From contig JAWZYU010000005.1 in assembly GCA_038380435.1 (NCBI GenBank), forward strand, positions 38,524,001 to 38,588,000: 64,000 nt of DNA, written 5' to 3'. This document shows positions 1 to 10,959 of this stretch, in pieces. The translations under genes and the position numbers were made by a program. The stretch comes from Ryuthela nishihirai (Eukaryota; Arthropoda; Arachnida; Araneae; Heptathelidae). Every line of letters begins with the position of its first letter. Positions within the stretch are counted from its first letter, which is position 1. The notes under the pieces were generated by a model. It searched no databases and had not been told where the DNA came from. It was given only the letters and a program-made list of their open reading frames with translations.

Positions 1-335
1 GAATACCTTTAATCAAGTCCCGACTAGTCCTAACAGAAAGTACAAATAAACGTATAAAGGATCAGTTAACAGCTGAAGAATCTTTGGCTTGATAGCTTAG
101 CTGATAAAGTAGAAGAAGCATGTACACTGCTGAAAGTGGAAATCGCAACACTGCGAAGTTCTATTCGAAACTTCAGGATTTTCTACCCGAAACTGATAGG
201 ATGGAAGTTATGAGGGCAGATGTGCAAATGATCAAAAAAACCGAACTACATGAGTTTATTGCAGATTCATCAGTACATAGTAGGCCCACTTCGGGAGGTT
301 ACACAAGCATGTAGACTTCTCGGTATTCCATCAAT
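1..335. other. No recognisable feature
   Basis: This left edge holds a 64-codon open frame at 120-314 on the plus strand that resembles nothing I know and has no splice or repeat context. I see no gene, RNA or repeat here. Confidence 0.5.
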
Positions 336-1105
336 CAGATGGTTAATGGTGTTCTGAGATATGGCGCTCTAAATACCATACAATTAGGCAGACAATTGTA
401 CCAGGTTCACAGCCGGAGAGACATGGTGAAGGCGGCGACCCATAAGTCCCACACATATTCAATAGGTGGCATCCGGGAAATATGGCGGCCATGGCAGATG
501 GAGACTGTCCATTGTTGCACGTGCAGTGTGTGGGATGGCGTTATGCTTCAAAATCAGTTGTAAGCAAGAATCGTACCACAGGATTGATATTATTAACATC
601 TCGTGTTAGTGCACACTTTGAGCAGTGTGAGCAACATCTCGTGTTAATGCACCGGAAACATGCAGCAGAAGTGTCAGAACACCACATATGATACCACCCC
701 ATACCATTGTACTATGGTGAGGAGCCATATAGTGGCTAATGGAATAGGCTTCATCATGTCATTGACTACGCTGATTCCATGCAGGCCATCTGGCATGCCA
801 AAACAGAATCGGGACTCGTCTGTGAACACTTTCCTCCATTCCACATTCCAATGTTGTCTTGCCCGACACCATTGGAGATGATGCAACTAGTGATGTTGCT
901 GCAATGGCAGATGCCATACAGGACATTTCACCCTCATTCCTATCTCATGCAACTGTTGTCTAATAGTTTCAATGGGGACCACGGTACCTGTAGCAAGTCT
1001 GCAAATTACTCTGCAGCACAGTCGCTGTGCTGCAGAGTAATTTGCAGAATGCAGAACTGTGGTAAAAGAGTGGCGAACTCCTACGGTGCTTACGATCTTC
1101 ACTTC
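335..1105 (-). pseudogene. Degenerate Tc1-like transposase remnant
   Basis: Read on the minus strand, three broken pieces follow the order of a Tc1 transposase. Near 890-990 is an HTH-like stretch (ETIRQQLHEIGMRVKCP). Near 770-885 is the catalytic-core signature VFTDESRFCFG, preceded by WCRARQHWNVEWRK. Near 440-500 is a decayed version of the W-P-x-x-S-P-D-L-x-P-I-E-H block (PWPPYFPDATY). The pieces are in different frames with stops between, so this is a dead copy. Terminal inverted repeats are not visible. A 24-bp fold-back (998-1048) lies inside it. Confidence 0.7.
998..1048. repeat. Perfect 24-bp inverted repeat with 3-nt loop
   Basis: Arms 998-1021 and 1025-1048 are exact reverse complements, starting TCTGCAAATTACTCTGCAGC, with loop TCG. 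It lies inside the Tc1 remnant and would form a strong hairpin. It looks like a fold-back duplication rather than transposon TIRs. Confidence 0.9.
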
Positions 1106-1109
1106 CTGT

Positions 1110-1462
1110 GGGTTGGGTTGTTTTACCTCTGAGCAGCACTATTTTTGCACACCATGGGTTAAATGGTCAGGTCACAAGGACCCCGAAGGCTCAGAGAAGG
1201 TTGGGGAGAGTACCCACTGTAACAGCTGTTGGGAGAAGATGGTAGCCTCCCCTCAAGGCCATCCAGCGTGTTCTTTAACGTGCACAGGGATATCCCGTAC
1301 ACGGAACCACGACTTAACATCCCATCCGATTGACAGCGGCCTTCCAAGTCCATCGTTCTTCCGTACTGACCGTGAGCAGGGTAGGGAGTTTTTTGCGGAG
1401 ATAAATCTCAACCTGCCCCATCTGGGACTCGAACCTGGGAACTGCAGACTGAACTACTCCCT
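1110..1462 (-). mobile_element. SINE family A copy
   Basis: This copy is inverted: the 3' tail (minus-strand CAACCCAACCC) is at 1,110 and the tRNA-like head with B box (minus-strand GGTTCGAGTCCC) is near 1,435. The A-box end of the head is eroded. Family A is built from a ~75-bp tRNA-Met-like head, a ~300-bp body and a short A/C-rich tail. Confidence 0.85.
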
Positions 1463-1497
1463 CCCCTATGAAAATTACCCAGGCAAGTTGTGGATGA

Positions 1498-2120
1498 GTT
1501 AACCTGAATGGTTGCGTCCTTGAACAAGTACCCAGTTTAATTATCTTGGGAGCTATGTAATAGATGCTGGTGATGTGAAGCATGAATAAACAGAAGAATA
1601 GGGATTGCTGCTGGGACATTTAAAGTTCTGTGGAGAGTGTGGAGAAATAGGCATATACACTTGAAGACTAAAATTAGGCTCTATAATAGTTTGGTTCTTT
1701 CTAGAGTTAGTTATGGTAGTGAAAGTTGAACCCTTTGTAAGCAAGATAACAGGAAACTTGATGCTTTTAATTCTAGATGCTTACGCAGTATCTTGGGGAT
1801 TAGGTGGTTCAACTTTGTAAATAATGACGAGGTTAGACAAATGAGTCACCAATCTTATTTAAGCAGCATATTATACAGAGAGAGACTCCGTTGGTTTGGC
1901 CATGTTGCCCGTATGGAGAATTATAGATTAGCGAATAGGGTTATGAACAATGTGCCTCAAGGTCTCAGAAAGAGGGAAGGACCTAGGATGTCGTGGGAAG
2001 ACTAATGTCAAACACGGCCTTGTTAGAATTGGTCTACAGTGGCCAGATGCAGCTAAGGATAGCTGTTTTTGACTGAAATGAAATTGCATAATCTGCTTCG
2101 ACCTCTTGAGGAGGAGGAGG
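1498..2120 (+). mobile_element. 3' end of RTE-like non-LTR retrotransposon (family R1)
   Basis: This 5'-truncated fragment matches the 3' third of the full-length copy at 51,422-54,994 and runs the opposite way. It covers the RT C-terminal part, including NYLGSY-like, GIRWFNFVNNDEVRQ and RERLRWFGHVARME motifs. Frameshifts and stops break the frame. It ends in a GAG-rich short tail (2,105-2,120), while the full copy ends in GATGAT repeats. A family A SINE fragment follows directly. Confidence 0.85.
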
Positions 2121-2121
2121 A

Positions 2122-2335
2122 TCTGTATGTGGGAGAGACATACCATGTGAACGTTAAGCAACACACTGGATGGTTTTGACGGGAAACATCCATCTCCTAA
2201 CAACTACACTAACACTCTAGTGGTTCTCCTTCCCCAACCTTCTCTGAGCCCTTAGGGTATTTGTAACCTGGCCATTTAACCTAATGTGTGCAAAAATAGT
2301 GCCACTTTGAGGTGAAACATCCAACTCAAAAATGT
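2122..2335 (+). mobile_element. SINE family A, 3' part
   Basis: The body and tail of family A (GTGGGAGAGACATACC onward to AACATCCAACTC) are joined directly to the 3' end of the R1 retrotransposon fragment. The tRNA-like head is missing. Confidence 0.8.
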
Positions 2336-2767
2336 ATCGTAACACCAGTTAAGGACTCTACGAAATGATTTATTAGAGAGAATGCTCTGCACTCTGCCTA
2401 AAATTTCCTTAATATCTTCCAATTTTCACTGATCAACTAATTGCACTCTGTGCTCTAATTTTACTAATTTTCCCCCAGAAATTTAACTTGCTTAACTTTT
2501 CTTTCTGCAGCTTCCTAATTTGAATTACTACATACAGCTCTTTAAGTTTAAATTTAGTGCATTGAATTTATTGACGATATAATCACGGCTAATATCTTGA
2601 TTTAAAATCTCGACATTAAAGAATCTAACATTCTCTTAGTAGTTAATGATTACACTACCAAATATTGAAGTTTCTTAAATTCCGGGAAAGATATATCCTG
2701 ATCCTTTCTTTCGAATGCTTTGTTGAAAAGAGCTGAAATAATTGTCTATAACAGAAATGAGGAAACT
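2336..2767. other. AT-rich spacer
   Basis: Low-complexity AT-rich sequence with no open frame, repeat or RNA signal that I can recognise. Confidence 0.5.
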
Positions 2768-3172
2768 CATCTGATGTTGTCCGGGGCGGGGGTGGCTCAG
2801 CCGGTAGCGCGCCAGGCTCGTAATCTGTAGTTCCCAGGTTCGAATCCCAGCTGGGTCAGCGTTGAGATTTATCTCCGCAAAATTCCCCGCCCTGCCCACG
2901 GTCAGTAGGGGACACCGATGGGCTTGGAAAGACCGCCGTCCGTCGGATGGGACGTTAAGCCGTGGCCCCGTGTGTGGGAGAGCCATACCCTGTGCACGTT
3001 AAAGAACACGCTGGATGGCCTTGACGGAAGGCTACCATCTGTCTCCCAACAGCTGTTCCAGTGGGTCCCCAACCTTCTCTGAGGCTTCGGGGTCCATGTG
3101 ACCTGGCCACTTAGCCCATGGTGTGCAAAAAAGTGCTGCTCAGAGGTAAAACAACCCAACCCATCTGATGTT
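2768..3172 (+). mobile_element. Full-length SINE family A with 11-bp target duplication
   Basis: The element at 2,779-3,161 is bounded by CATCTGATGTT at 2,768-2,778 and again at 3,162-3,172. The head carries an A box (TGGCTCAGCCGGT) and B box (GGTTCGAATCC). The anticodon-loop region GGCTCGTAATCTG resembles tRNA-Met with CGT in place of CAT. The tail is ACAACCCAACCC. The duplication fits LINE-driven retrotransposition, and this copy defines the family limits well. Confidence 0.93.
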
Positions 3173-3376
3173 TTTGCTATGGTTGCGAAGGGAGCACTAG
3201 AAATAGAATCAAGCGATCCGAGAATCGTTGATCGAGAAATTTTTAATGTGTAACTTTCTAAACTTTTTGGAAGAAACCCCCAAAAATTTAAAACCTTGAA
3301 CTTTCCCCCTTGAAATCCTTGACAAGAAATAATCTCTAATCTTGTTTCTTTACTATAATGCCATCGATGAGAAAAA

Positions 3377-3620
3377 GTGGAAAGCCGTCATCCATCGGAT
3401 GGGACGTTAAACCGTGCCCAACGTGTGCAGGAACGCGATACCCTGCTCATGTTAAACAACACGCAGTATGATATTAACAGATTGCTTCCATCTGTCTCCT
3501 AACAGCTGCCCATTGGATATCCTTCTCCAACTGTTTCTGAAACCTTGGGGTCTTCGTGACCTGGCCATTTAACCCATCGTGCACAAAAATAAATGCCGCT
3601 CAAAGGTAAAACAACCCAAC
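3377..3620 (+). mobile_element. SINE family A, 5'-truncated
   Basis: The body from GGAAAGCCGTCATCCATCGG to the tail AAAACAACCCAAC is present. The tRNA-like head is absent and the copy is diverged. Confidence 0.8.
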
Positions 3621-3676
3621 TTATTTCCTTATCGCGGATATAGACATAATTGCAAGTATGAATTGTAAATATTTAC

Positions 3677-4039
3677 CAATTGGGAAGCTGCAGATGCTGT
3701 ATTGCAATTGGTTTAGATTCGCGATGCATTGTGGACAGCTTCCGGAGAGCGAGGGACAACTGTCACGTGGTCGACTCCTCATAGGACCGTAGCCGGGGGG
3801 CGCAGGAGGAGGATAAGAATCCAAGCGAAGAGATGGAATCTTGAATTTTGGATGAGGAGCTAAGTAACGCTTGCTTCTCTGGAAGGTTTTCTGCAGAACT
3901 CTCTTCGTGTTTTTCCCATTTTCTGTTGGATTTCGTTTTTTCTGCCTCTTTGACACATCTTCGTTTTGCTGCTCTTCATATTTCCCTAAATCATCTGTAC
4001 AGGTAGCAACAGGATCACTCTCAGTCGCCTTAGAATTTT
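3677..4039 (-). CDS. Gene 1 exon 5: Cys-rich secreted protein, internal exon
   Basis: The acceptor (a T-rich tract then TTTGCAG) precedes 4,039 and the donor is ATTG|GTAAAT after 3,677. The exon takes the single base left by exon 4 and stays open for 120 codons (residues ~208-327), ending in phase 1. It encodes an acidic stretch, then a basic stretch (VSKRQKKRNPTENGK ... QRSKR) with a furin-like R-S-K-R site. A Pro-rich segment (PSLRLDSYPPPAPPGYGP) and a Cys cluster (DSCPSLSGSCPQCIANL ... ICSF) follow. If unspliced, the frame would stop at ~3,621 after 18 more residues; a further exon to the left is more likely, but I could not find one in 1-3,600. The Cys cluster loosely recalls NTR-like or neuregulin/vein-type N-terminal modules, without a firm match. 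Confidence 0.75.
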
Positions 4040-4409
4040 CTGCAAAAAAAAAAAGAAAAATCGATTTTATTACACCTTCCGAAATATCTTAATTCAAATT
4101 GATAACAAAATGAAATTATCACCGGTAAATACTGAGCTTTACTATTATATATCTTGAGCACAGAATTATTTAAAATCGAGGAAAAAAATAATTTACCAGT
4201 TGTGACATTTGAAGCAATTTATAATAATGAAGAGCTTCTACTGGAAAAATCACAGTCGAATGAGTCTTGTAGAACACCACTTACTTTATGCATAACGAAA
4301 TAAAAAGATGAGAAACGATTAATAATTTTCCTTTGATTATTATTTCAATGCGACCAAGAATTGCATGGGAAACCAGGGATTGCGTAAATAAGTAATACAA
4401 TGAACTCAC

Positions 4410-4512
4410 TTTCTAGAATCCGTTGATTTCCGTTTGAATTTGCATTGTTTGGAATTTCAGCTGTTCCATTGTTTGCAGAGACGAAAACAATGCATGTCGT
4501 CCGTTTTAAAAC
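4410..4512 (-). CDS. Gene 1 exon 4
   Basis: A polypyrimidine tract and CAG precede 4,512, and the donor is GAAA|GTGAGT after 4,410. The 103-nt exon enters in phase 0 and leaves one base, which completes a Lys codon with exon 5. It encodes residues ~173-206, beginning VLKRTTCIVFVSANNGTAEI. There is one Cys and a sequon (N-G-T, residue ~187), followed by an Asn-rich stretch. The hydrophobic run CIVFV looks like a buried beta strand. It is identified as an exon by splice signals and phase continuity, not by homology. Confidence 0.75.
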
Positions 4513-4837
4513 CTGAAAAAAAAAGAATGTTTTTTAATATTTACTAGAATATTATCTACTTCATTGAATGAAGAAGCATGCTCCAGTTTACTACCAAATA
4601 AGCATACAGAATGTGTTTCAAAGTTATTGACTTATACAACCATTTTTATCGACTTAATTATAACCCATTTTTCTAAAATGTTGTATAATCTTTATAGTTT
4701 TAATGTACATTTAATGTCAACGACATGATACAAAAAATAATGTTGATTTTATTCTGTGTAGCCTAAACTGAAGTCGAAAGAAAATTTAATCGAAATGCAA
4801 AAATAAGTAAAACGATTTAAAGTTTTTATCTTGTTTC
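4513..4837. other. Intron sequence without recognised repeats
   Basis: AT-rich intronic DNA between exon 4 of the minus-strand gene and a retrotransposon fragment. I see no coding or repeat signal. Confidence 0.5.
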
Positions 4838-5366
4838 CTTTATCTGTCCATCTGGTCTCTTGCAAGCCGAGAATATCTAAATTATAACGGTGGAATTCTT
4901 GTGTGAGGACATCAAGAGAAAAAGCTCTGTGCAGAGTCCTCACATTCCAACTACCTATGGAGAGAAAATGGTTAGTGGGATGTTTAAAGAAACTATGTTT
5001 ATTGAGAGAGGGAATGCCGACAATATCAAACAGCCCCCTAATCGCAGACATGGGGCAAAGACTCGTTCCCCCACCACTAAAGGCTGAAGCCATCTACACA
5101 GGAAGACTTCCTCCAATGTGGAATTTGACGATGCCAATAGAAGCAAAGAGTTCAGGTGCCTGCAATGACCTCTGCTCAGGATTATCCACCAGCTGATAAA
5201 ACATATCCTGTGAATAGATTCACTTGGGGCTGTCAACCCACAAACAAACAGAAAACACAGCGGAAGATTTTTCCTTCACAGAAGTCCACCAGTGCGGCAA
5301 ATTCAGGATCCATAATCAAGCTCAGAGCCTTATATCAGTCCAGTCCAGTATTTTTATATGGTCAGT
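4838..5366 (-). mobile_element. Internal 5' fragment of retrotransposon family R1
   Basis: It is nearly identical to 54,194-54,720 of the full copy: the 5' UTR plus the start of the APE endonuclease frame (minus strand, FLSIGSWNVRTLHRAFSLDV then LGLQETRWTDKG). It stops abruptly inside the endonuclease at the low-coordinate end. It therefore keeps the 5' region and lacks all of RT and the 3' end, the reverse of normal LINE truncation. Confidence 0.85.
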
Positions 5367-5391
5367 TTATATGGTCACCCTGTGAAAAAAA

Positions 5392-5434
5392 GCTCCTGTC
5401 AGACCTCTGCTTGCCACAGAGGTCTGACAGGAGC
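5392..5434. repeat. 18-bp fold-back at SINE B end
   Basis: Arms 5,392-5,409 (GCTCCTGTCAGACCTCTG) and 5,417-5,434 are exact reverse complements with a 7-nt loop. The right arm is normal SINE B sequence and the left arm is an inverted duplicate of it. Confidence 0.9.
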
Positions 5435-5583
5435 CTATCAGTTTATATACCACAGTAAAAGATCTGAGAGGATGTCAGGACCTCAGCAGAAAGACAACAC
5501 TGACATCCATGCCTTATCCGGGGCTCGAACCCAGGTCCCTTAGATCAGTAGACAAGCGCGCTAACCACTCGGCCATGGGACGG
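5410..5583 (-). mobile_element. SINE family B copy 1 of a tandem pair
   Basis: The tRNA-like head lies at the right end (minus-strand A box TGGCCGAGTGGTTA, B box GGTTCGAGCCCC near 5,520-5,575). The ~100-bp body runs left and ends in the fold-back. Family B differs from family A in head and body. Confidence 0.85.
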
Positions 5584-5584
5584 C

Positions 5585-5786
5585 AGAATAAATACCCCCT
5601 CAAGCAGCTGCTTGCCACAGAGGTCCGACAGGAGCCTGTCAGTTTATATGCCAAAGTAGAAGGTCTGAGAGTATGGCAGGACCTCAGCAGAAAAATCTAC
5701 ACACACGTCCATGCCTTACCCGGGACTCGAACCCAGGTCCCTTAGATCAGTAGCCAAGCGCGCTAACCACTCGACCATAGGACGGC
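5585..5786 (-). mobile_element. SINE family B copy 2 of a tandem pair
   Basis: A complete ~200-bp copy. Minus strand: head GCCGTCCTATGGTCGAGTGG ..., B box GGTTCGAGTCCC, GGTAAGGCATGG, body, then AAGCAGCTGCTTGAGGGGG and a TATTTATT end. It sits head-to-tail next to copy 1. Confidence 0.9.
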
Positions 5787-5860
5787 TATGATTATTATAT
5801 TTATATATTATTTTTTATTATTATCTTATTTACTTCATTATTTTTACTATTGCATTACGG

Positions 5861-6371
5861 CAGGCATGTCAAACTCGTTAACCACCGAGGGCCATATTAA
5901 GTATTATATATTAAATCGCGGGCCGCAAAACAAAAAAAACCAGATGAAAATTGTTATGTGCAAACTAGACTAGAACGCAGTATTCGTTTACTGACTGCTA
6001 ACGAATAGCTTCCGACTCTACTGGCATTTCGTGACTCATTGCCATGCGCAAAGTACGTACATTTGAATGACCTCGAGACATGTGTATACATGTCGGAGCC
6101 CGATCGCAGAATTGCTCATATCATGAAATGCCACTATTTCATGAAATGATCGGGCATTTCATGATATGAGCAATTCTACGATCGGGCTCCGACATATACA
6201 TTTTTGCGCAATAGTTTCCCTTATAATAAATGGAAATGTATTCTGAAATACGTTTATTTAATTCATGTACCGTGTACGTACTTATAATTTTAATTAAAGA
6301 ATCCAGTGTTGTCAAAAGTTAAATAAACGTATTGGTTATCAATCTTGGCGGGCCGCGTGTTTGACATGCTG
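5861..6371. mobile_element. hAT-like MITE (family M1), copy 1
   Basis: The terminal inverted repeats are CAGGCATGTCAAAC and GTTTGACATGCTG. The sequence is nearly identical to 22,100-22,664. Subterminal GGGCCGC-containing motifs face inward. A 43-bp internal fold-back occupies 6,090-6,132/6,153-6,195. No clean 8-bp target duplication is visible at this copy, and there is no coding capacity. Confidence 0.85.
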
Positions 6372-6553
6372 CTATTAAGACATTACAACTATCTCATGGA
6401 CAAGATATATTCAACCTCCCCTGTCTATAAGAACATTTCAAATACCAAAACTTTCAAAACACTTTTACGGTGACAAAATATCGTAGGATTATACATGCCC
6501 TAGCAAAATATTAGCGAATTTCCATGTTTTGTCAATGGGAATCTAACTTTGAA

Positions 6554-6799
6554 GCTCTACAACAGTGGTTTGTCAAACGTTTTGACTACGGGCCACTTAT
6601 GCGCAGCAAATGACCTGTGGTCCACCTACCTTTCCGTTCCCACTATCCAGCAAAAAAAAAGCGCGGTGATAAAGGATTAGAAAGGAACAAAATATGACGA
6701 AAATGGTCCAAACAATAGGGAAAATAAATCAGACCCATTAAAGAGATTTATTCGTTAGCAGCCCAGCAGTGGGCCCGGATCACATTTTGAGAATCACTG
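6554..6799. mobile_element. Short TIR element, hAT-like MITE
   Basis: It begins CAGTGGTTTGTCAAACG and ends TTTGAGAATCACTG. These form imperfect inverted repeats of the CAGTGGTT type common at ends of hAT MITEs, around a noncoding body. No clear target duplication. Confidence 0.5.
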
Positions 6800-7013
6800 T
6801 TCATAACTTCTACAATATATATTTGATGGAAAAAATTGTGTCTGATGGTAAATTAAAGATCATAATAAAAACTATTTAAATCTCCATTTTCAACAATATT
6901 CGTTCAGTAATAAAAGAGTCATGAGAGATGGGATATTTAGCAATAAATTACGTTGTTGTACGAAAATCATCAATAATTATCTAAAGTAGAAGTATAGTAT
7001 ATATCTAAGTATG

Positions 7014-7180
7014 AAGAACGCACTGGATGGCCTTGATGGGAGTCTACCATCTGTCTCCTAACAGCTGTTCCAGTGGGTTCCCTCCCATTTCTCTGAGCCC
7101 TCGAGGTCCTTGTGACCTGGCCATTTAGCTCATAGTGTGCAAAAAAAGTGCCGCTCAGAGGTAAAGCAACCCAACCCAAC
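7014..7180 (+). mobile_element. SINE family A, 3' part
   Basis: The end of the body (GAACGCACTGGATGGCC) through the tail CAACCCAACCCAAC is present; the head is missing. Confidence 0.8.
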
Positions 7181-7264
7181 TCAGCAGAAACCGTGATCCA
7201 AGATTGAAAGTCATTGTGTGAAATAACGACAACATGCAAATGTACGCAGCTCGTATTTAAAGAC

Positions 7265-9200
7265 TAGGGGGTGAAGAAATATGTCATTCGCCTTGTGTCG
7301 TGTTGTTCAGTGCTCTTTGAAGAAGCTGCCATGCCTGGATGACGCAGGCGGACATTTGTTCAATTAGCGGATTTGAGCGAGGTCGTATAGTTGGTCTTCG
7401 GAAAGCAGGTCGTCTTTTCGTGAAATTGCACATCGTGTTGGACGGGAGGTATCGGCAGTGGTACTATGGTGGCGTCTATGGTCAGAAGAGCATTCGCACA
7501 CTCACAGACATGGTTCTGGACAACACAGAGTTACAGACGCAGGAGAGGATCGGGGTATCAGGAGGGCAGCGGTGGCAGAGCAGACAGCTATGACATCACA
7601 AATTCGATCCACTGTCGTACCAAGGGTGTCTACAAGAACGATATGCAATCGTCTTTTAGAAGCAGACTACGGATACAAGTGCCGTTGGCACGGTTACCAC
7701 TGTCATCTCGTCACTCTCGAGCACCTTTGCAGTGGTGTCAAGAGCGAGTTCATTGGAGGGAAGAATGGCAGTCTGTGGTCTTCAGTGATGAAAGCCGATT
7801 CTGCTTAGGGGCGTCTGATGGTCATTTGCGTGTCCGAAGGTGATAAGGTGAGAGGCTTCTTCCATCGTGCATCCAGCAGCGACACACAGGACCCTGCCAG
7901 GCATCATGGTGTGGGGAGCGATTAGCTATCACTCTCGTACCTGTCTGGTGTTTGTACGGGATACACTGAATAGCAATACATATGTCAGCAACATCGTACA
8001 ACCGATCTCTATCTATATGCACGATCTCCCAGATCTCTATCCTGTCATGATGGCACTTTATGCTGATGACATTGCTCTACTCTCTTCATCCCTGAGCCCC
8101 AGTCTGGCTATCAACAGGTTGCAGCTTGGGATGGACAAAGTAGAGCGCTGGTACTCCAAATGGAAAATCAAGATTAACCCACATAAAAGCCAGTCAGTTC
8201 TCTTCTCTATAAAAAACATTGTTAATCCAGATTCTCCTAAACTTTTTGGAGTTGAAACATCCTGGGCACCAACAGTGAAATACCTTGGTCTACTTAAAAA
8301 AATTTGTAGGAATGCACATATTGATCATGTGTTCTCAAAGGCTCAAATCATCAGATGTAAACTTGCACCCCTGATAAGGTGGAGCTCGAAACTGCCTCCA
8401 GAAAAGAAATTATTTCTTTATAAAACTCTTCTGTGGCCAGTCCTGACATATGCCTCACCAGTATAGGGTAATAGTATCAACACCAATGTCGGGAGGCTTA
8501 AGAGCTTTCAAAATAAAATTCTCAGATCTGTGGTCAGTGCTCTCTGGTTTGTAAAAAAAAGACCGTTACATTGATTTGAGCACTGACCACATATACACCT
8601 ATATTTGGAAGCTCGCGCAGACCTTTTTCGAGGCAGTGGGAGAAAATCTATATGAATAATTAGATCTTTGATTGAATATGATCCATTGGTTTTAAACCAA
8701 TTCAAGCGTCCTAAGATTGTGATGTATGATACCCGCATGTTTAACTTTTAGTTGTGCTTCTTTAGCAAGTTTGTTTGGGCCATATGGTATGGTATTTGGT
8801 ACCACATTTTGTTATTGCCAATCAGGCACTATTTTAGATTTCGAGATATAAGTCATAGGCTTGGAGCTCTTAATATTAATTAAAGATATCAGATATCAGA
8901 TCCCTTGGCTAGCATGCTCTCCGGACTTGTCTCCAATCGAGCATTGGGACTGGATCGGACAAAGACTCTTCCTCGGACCGCGGCAGGCAACGACCTTCGC
9001 TGAATTTCGCGTCCAAGTTGAAAGTGTATGGAATGGTATCCTCCAGCGTTATATCCAGCATTTGTACGACCGATTGCATGTCAGATTGGAAGCTTGTGTT
9101 GCTGCTCGAGGAGGTTCAAAACCTTATTCAAATGTGATAAAATGTAATGCTCATTATGTGTAAAATGTAATACTCATTAAAAGCTAAAATAAACATTGAA
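7265..9200 (+). mobile_element. Tc1-like transposon remnant with nested retrotransposon
   Basis: The order on the plus strand is: N-terminal HTH (GFERGRIVGLRKAG, ~7,370); catalytic region WQSVVFSDESRFCLGASDG (~7,770-7,820); GIMVWGAISYHSRTCLVFVR (~7,900-7,960); interruption by a Jockey-like RT fragment (~8,005-8,880); then PWLACSPDLSPIEHWDWIGQ and LYDRLHVRLEACVAARGG (~8,895-9,120). Several frame changes and the insertion make it inactive. The piece between the GAIS and SPD blocks, including the second catalytic Asp, is lost at the insertion site. Outer inverted repeats were not identified. Confidence 0.8.
8005..8880 (+). mobile_element. Jockey-like RT fragment inserted in the Tc1 copy
   Basis: The frame reads YADDIALLSSSLSPSLAINR, then KINPHKSQSVLFS, TVKYLGLL and WPVLTYASPV. 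These are the RT catalytic YADD box and downstream conserved blocks of Jockey-type LINEs. The first part is in frame with the Tc1 sequence upstream, giving one fused ORF at 7,867-8,466. Upstream RT domains are missing and the frame then ends in stops. Confidence 0.75.
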
Positions 9201-9884
9201 TCACTTCACACGTGTGATCACTGTCCTGTCTCAACAAGTTGTTTCTATGAAATAAATCTCATAGATTACGCTTCAGTTGTTAATGGTGTTTTCTTTTCAA
9301 TTTCCGCCAGTGTAATAGAATCCATGCCTATTTACGGTAACTGAGAAGCAAAAATGTGCAAAAGGATAAGGTCATATGTTTTGCTAATGTCATCCCTGAG
9401 CTCTCTTAAATGCAAGTAACACAGACACTGGCCAACACTCGATTTATTATAACCGATTTCCAAAAATGTGTTATTGCTAGTGCTCGACGACCTGATGCTT
9501 GTGATTTACATAGCAGAAATTTTGATTTCCATCGACAGCTTTGCGATTTCCATAGCCAAAACTATGGAAATCACAAAGCTATCCATGTCTACCACCCCTA
9601 GTGTATGCAATATGATTGAATATCGACTACTGGCAGGAACAATTGTGGCGGACATCCCATACTACAGGAAAGGGATCATGCAGCATTCACAGAGGCATGC
9701 GAAATCAAATCGACCTTTAAATGCACGCTGCTGCGACTGCTTTAAACATAGGCCGAGATCAATCTACATCAACTCGAACAATAAGTACGAAACTCGGATA
9801 TTTGCGGGTTCATCAATCGATAGCCTATTTGAAAGCCTTTAGTTAGACCAGAAAATGGGAAAGTGAGACTTCAGTGGTATCGAG
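9201..9884. other. Unassigned sequence with one fold-back
   Basis: Short open frames of 60-124 codons occur here, without recognisable domains or splice context. The notable structure is an inverted repeat at 9,537-9,555/9,562-9,580 (19 bp, one mismatch, 6-nt loop). Confidence 0.5.
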
Positions 9885-9970
9885 AGAGGTGTAATACATG
9901 ATACATTGCAAGGAATGGGAGACAACAGAGAAACCTTTCAAATATTAATCGAATTTATACCAGATGAATC
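9885..9970 (+). mobile_element. Tc1-like 3' fragment
   Basis: The sequence GCAAGGAATGGGAGACAACA to TTTATACCAGATGAATCGCA resembles 11,485-11,575 in the Tc1-like remnant downstream. It corresponds to the transposase C-terminal region just before a PRRIQAV-like motif. A short dead piece. Confidence 0.45.
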
Positions 9971-9974
9971 GCAA

Positions 9975-10925
9975 TATACACTCTTTTTATATTATTTTAA
10001 AAAATAATGATTTCGCTTTGTCCGCTGTCCGTAAAAACGTTTTTGTCTTTAGAGATAAATTTAAAAAATTATTTTTGGGTTGTATAGATATTAATGAATT
10101 ATTACGATCTTTCAAAATATCCCAAAAGTTTAAATTGAGTCTCTAACGATTAATATATTGGGAGACAAATATTGCAGACAATGTATTTAGGCTAAAAATA
10201 GAAATTTAGGTGGTGAAATGTGAAGGATTTGCATTCACAACAATAAATTTCCCCCTTCCCCAAGAAGGTCGGTCGGAAAACGTTTTTTGTTTGGTTTTAG
10301 AGATAAATTAAAAATTCTTTTCGGTTGATAGGTATCAGTGAAATATTACGATTCGCACTTTCCGATTCGTCCAAAAACTTTAATTGCGCCATCTAACAAA
10401 TGAAAATTTTGAAAAATGCAAACTTAAAACGAATATTGCAATCAATGCATTTAATGCTATAAATTTAAAATTTTGAAGGTGGAATGTGAAGGTTATGAAG
10501 TTTTCATTTGAAACAATAAGTTCCCCTTTACTCTCAGGGGTGGTTGGGGGGGGGGGACGCAACTGTTTTGTTTTTAATTGAATTGGCTGTTTGGGTTTTA
10601 TGGCGCATTAACGGGTTTTATTAGAAAATTCTAGTTTTAAGTTGGATAGGTGGCAATGAAATATTATAATTCACAATTTTCAAAACCTTAGGTAGTTTTG
10701 AAATGCATCGTTAGAGGACATTAAATAAGGAAATGGCGAAACTTTCAACGAATATTGTAAATGAGTTATTTATGGTAGATATCTTTAATTTCGATGGTAG
10801 AGTGTCAAGATATAGTCCACTGACAGTAAAAATCTACCCCCTTTCTCAGAGGGGTGTGAAAAAAAGCAAACTTCTTAAATTTAAGGAACAAAAGAGAATT
10901 ATTAATCTGTATAAATCGGTAAACG
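9975..10925 (+). repeat. Diverged tandem repeat, family C (~3-4 units)
   Basis: A unit of roughly 250-300 bp recurs. Each has a TTTT-rich start with AGAGATAAATT, then GAAATATTACGATTCGCA..., TTTAATTGCGCCATCTAAC, CGAATATTGCAAT..., and AATTTAGGTGGTGAAATGTG before a CCCC/GGGG-rich segment. Units start near 10,040, 10,295 and 10,590. Single units also occur at 38,430-38,650 and 63,055-63,320. No coding role is visible. Confidence 0.7.
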
Positions 10926-10959
10926 AAAAAACCTAATTCTCTTTGAAAGCAAGATTCCC

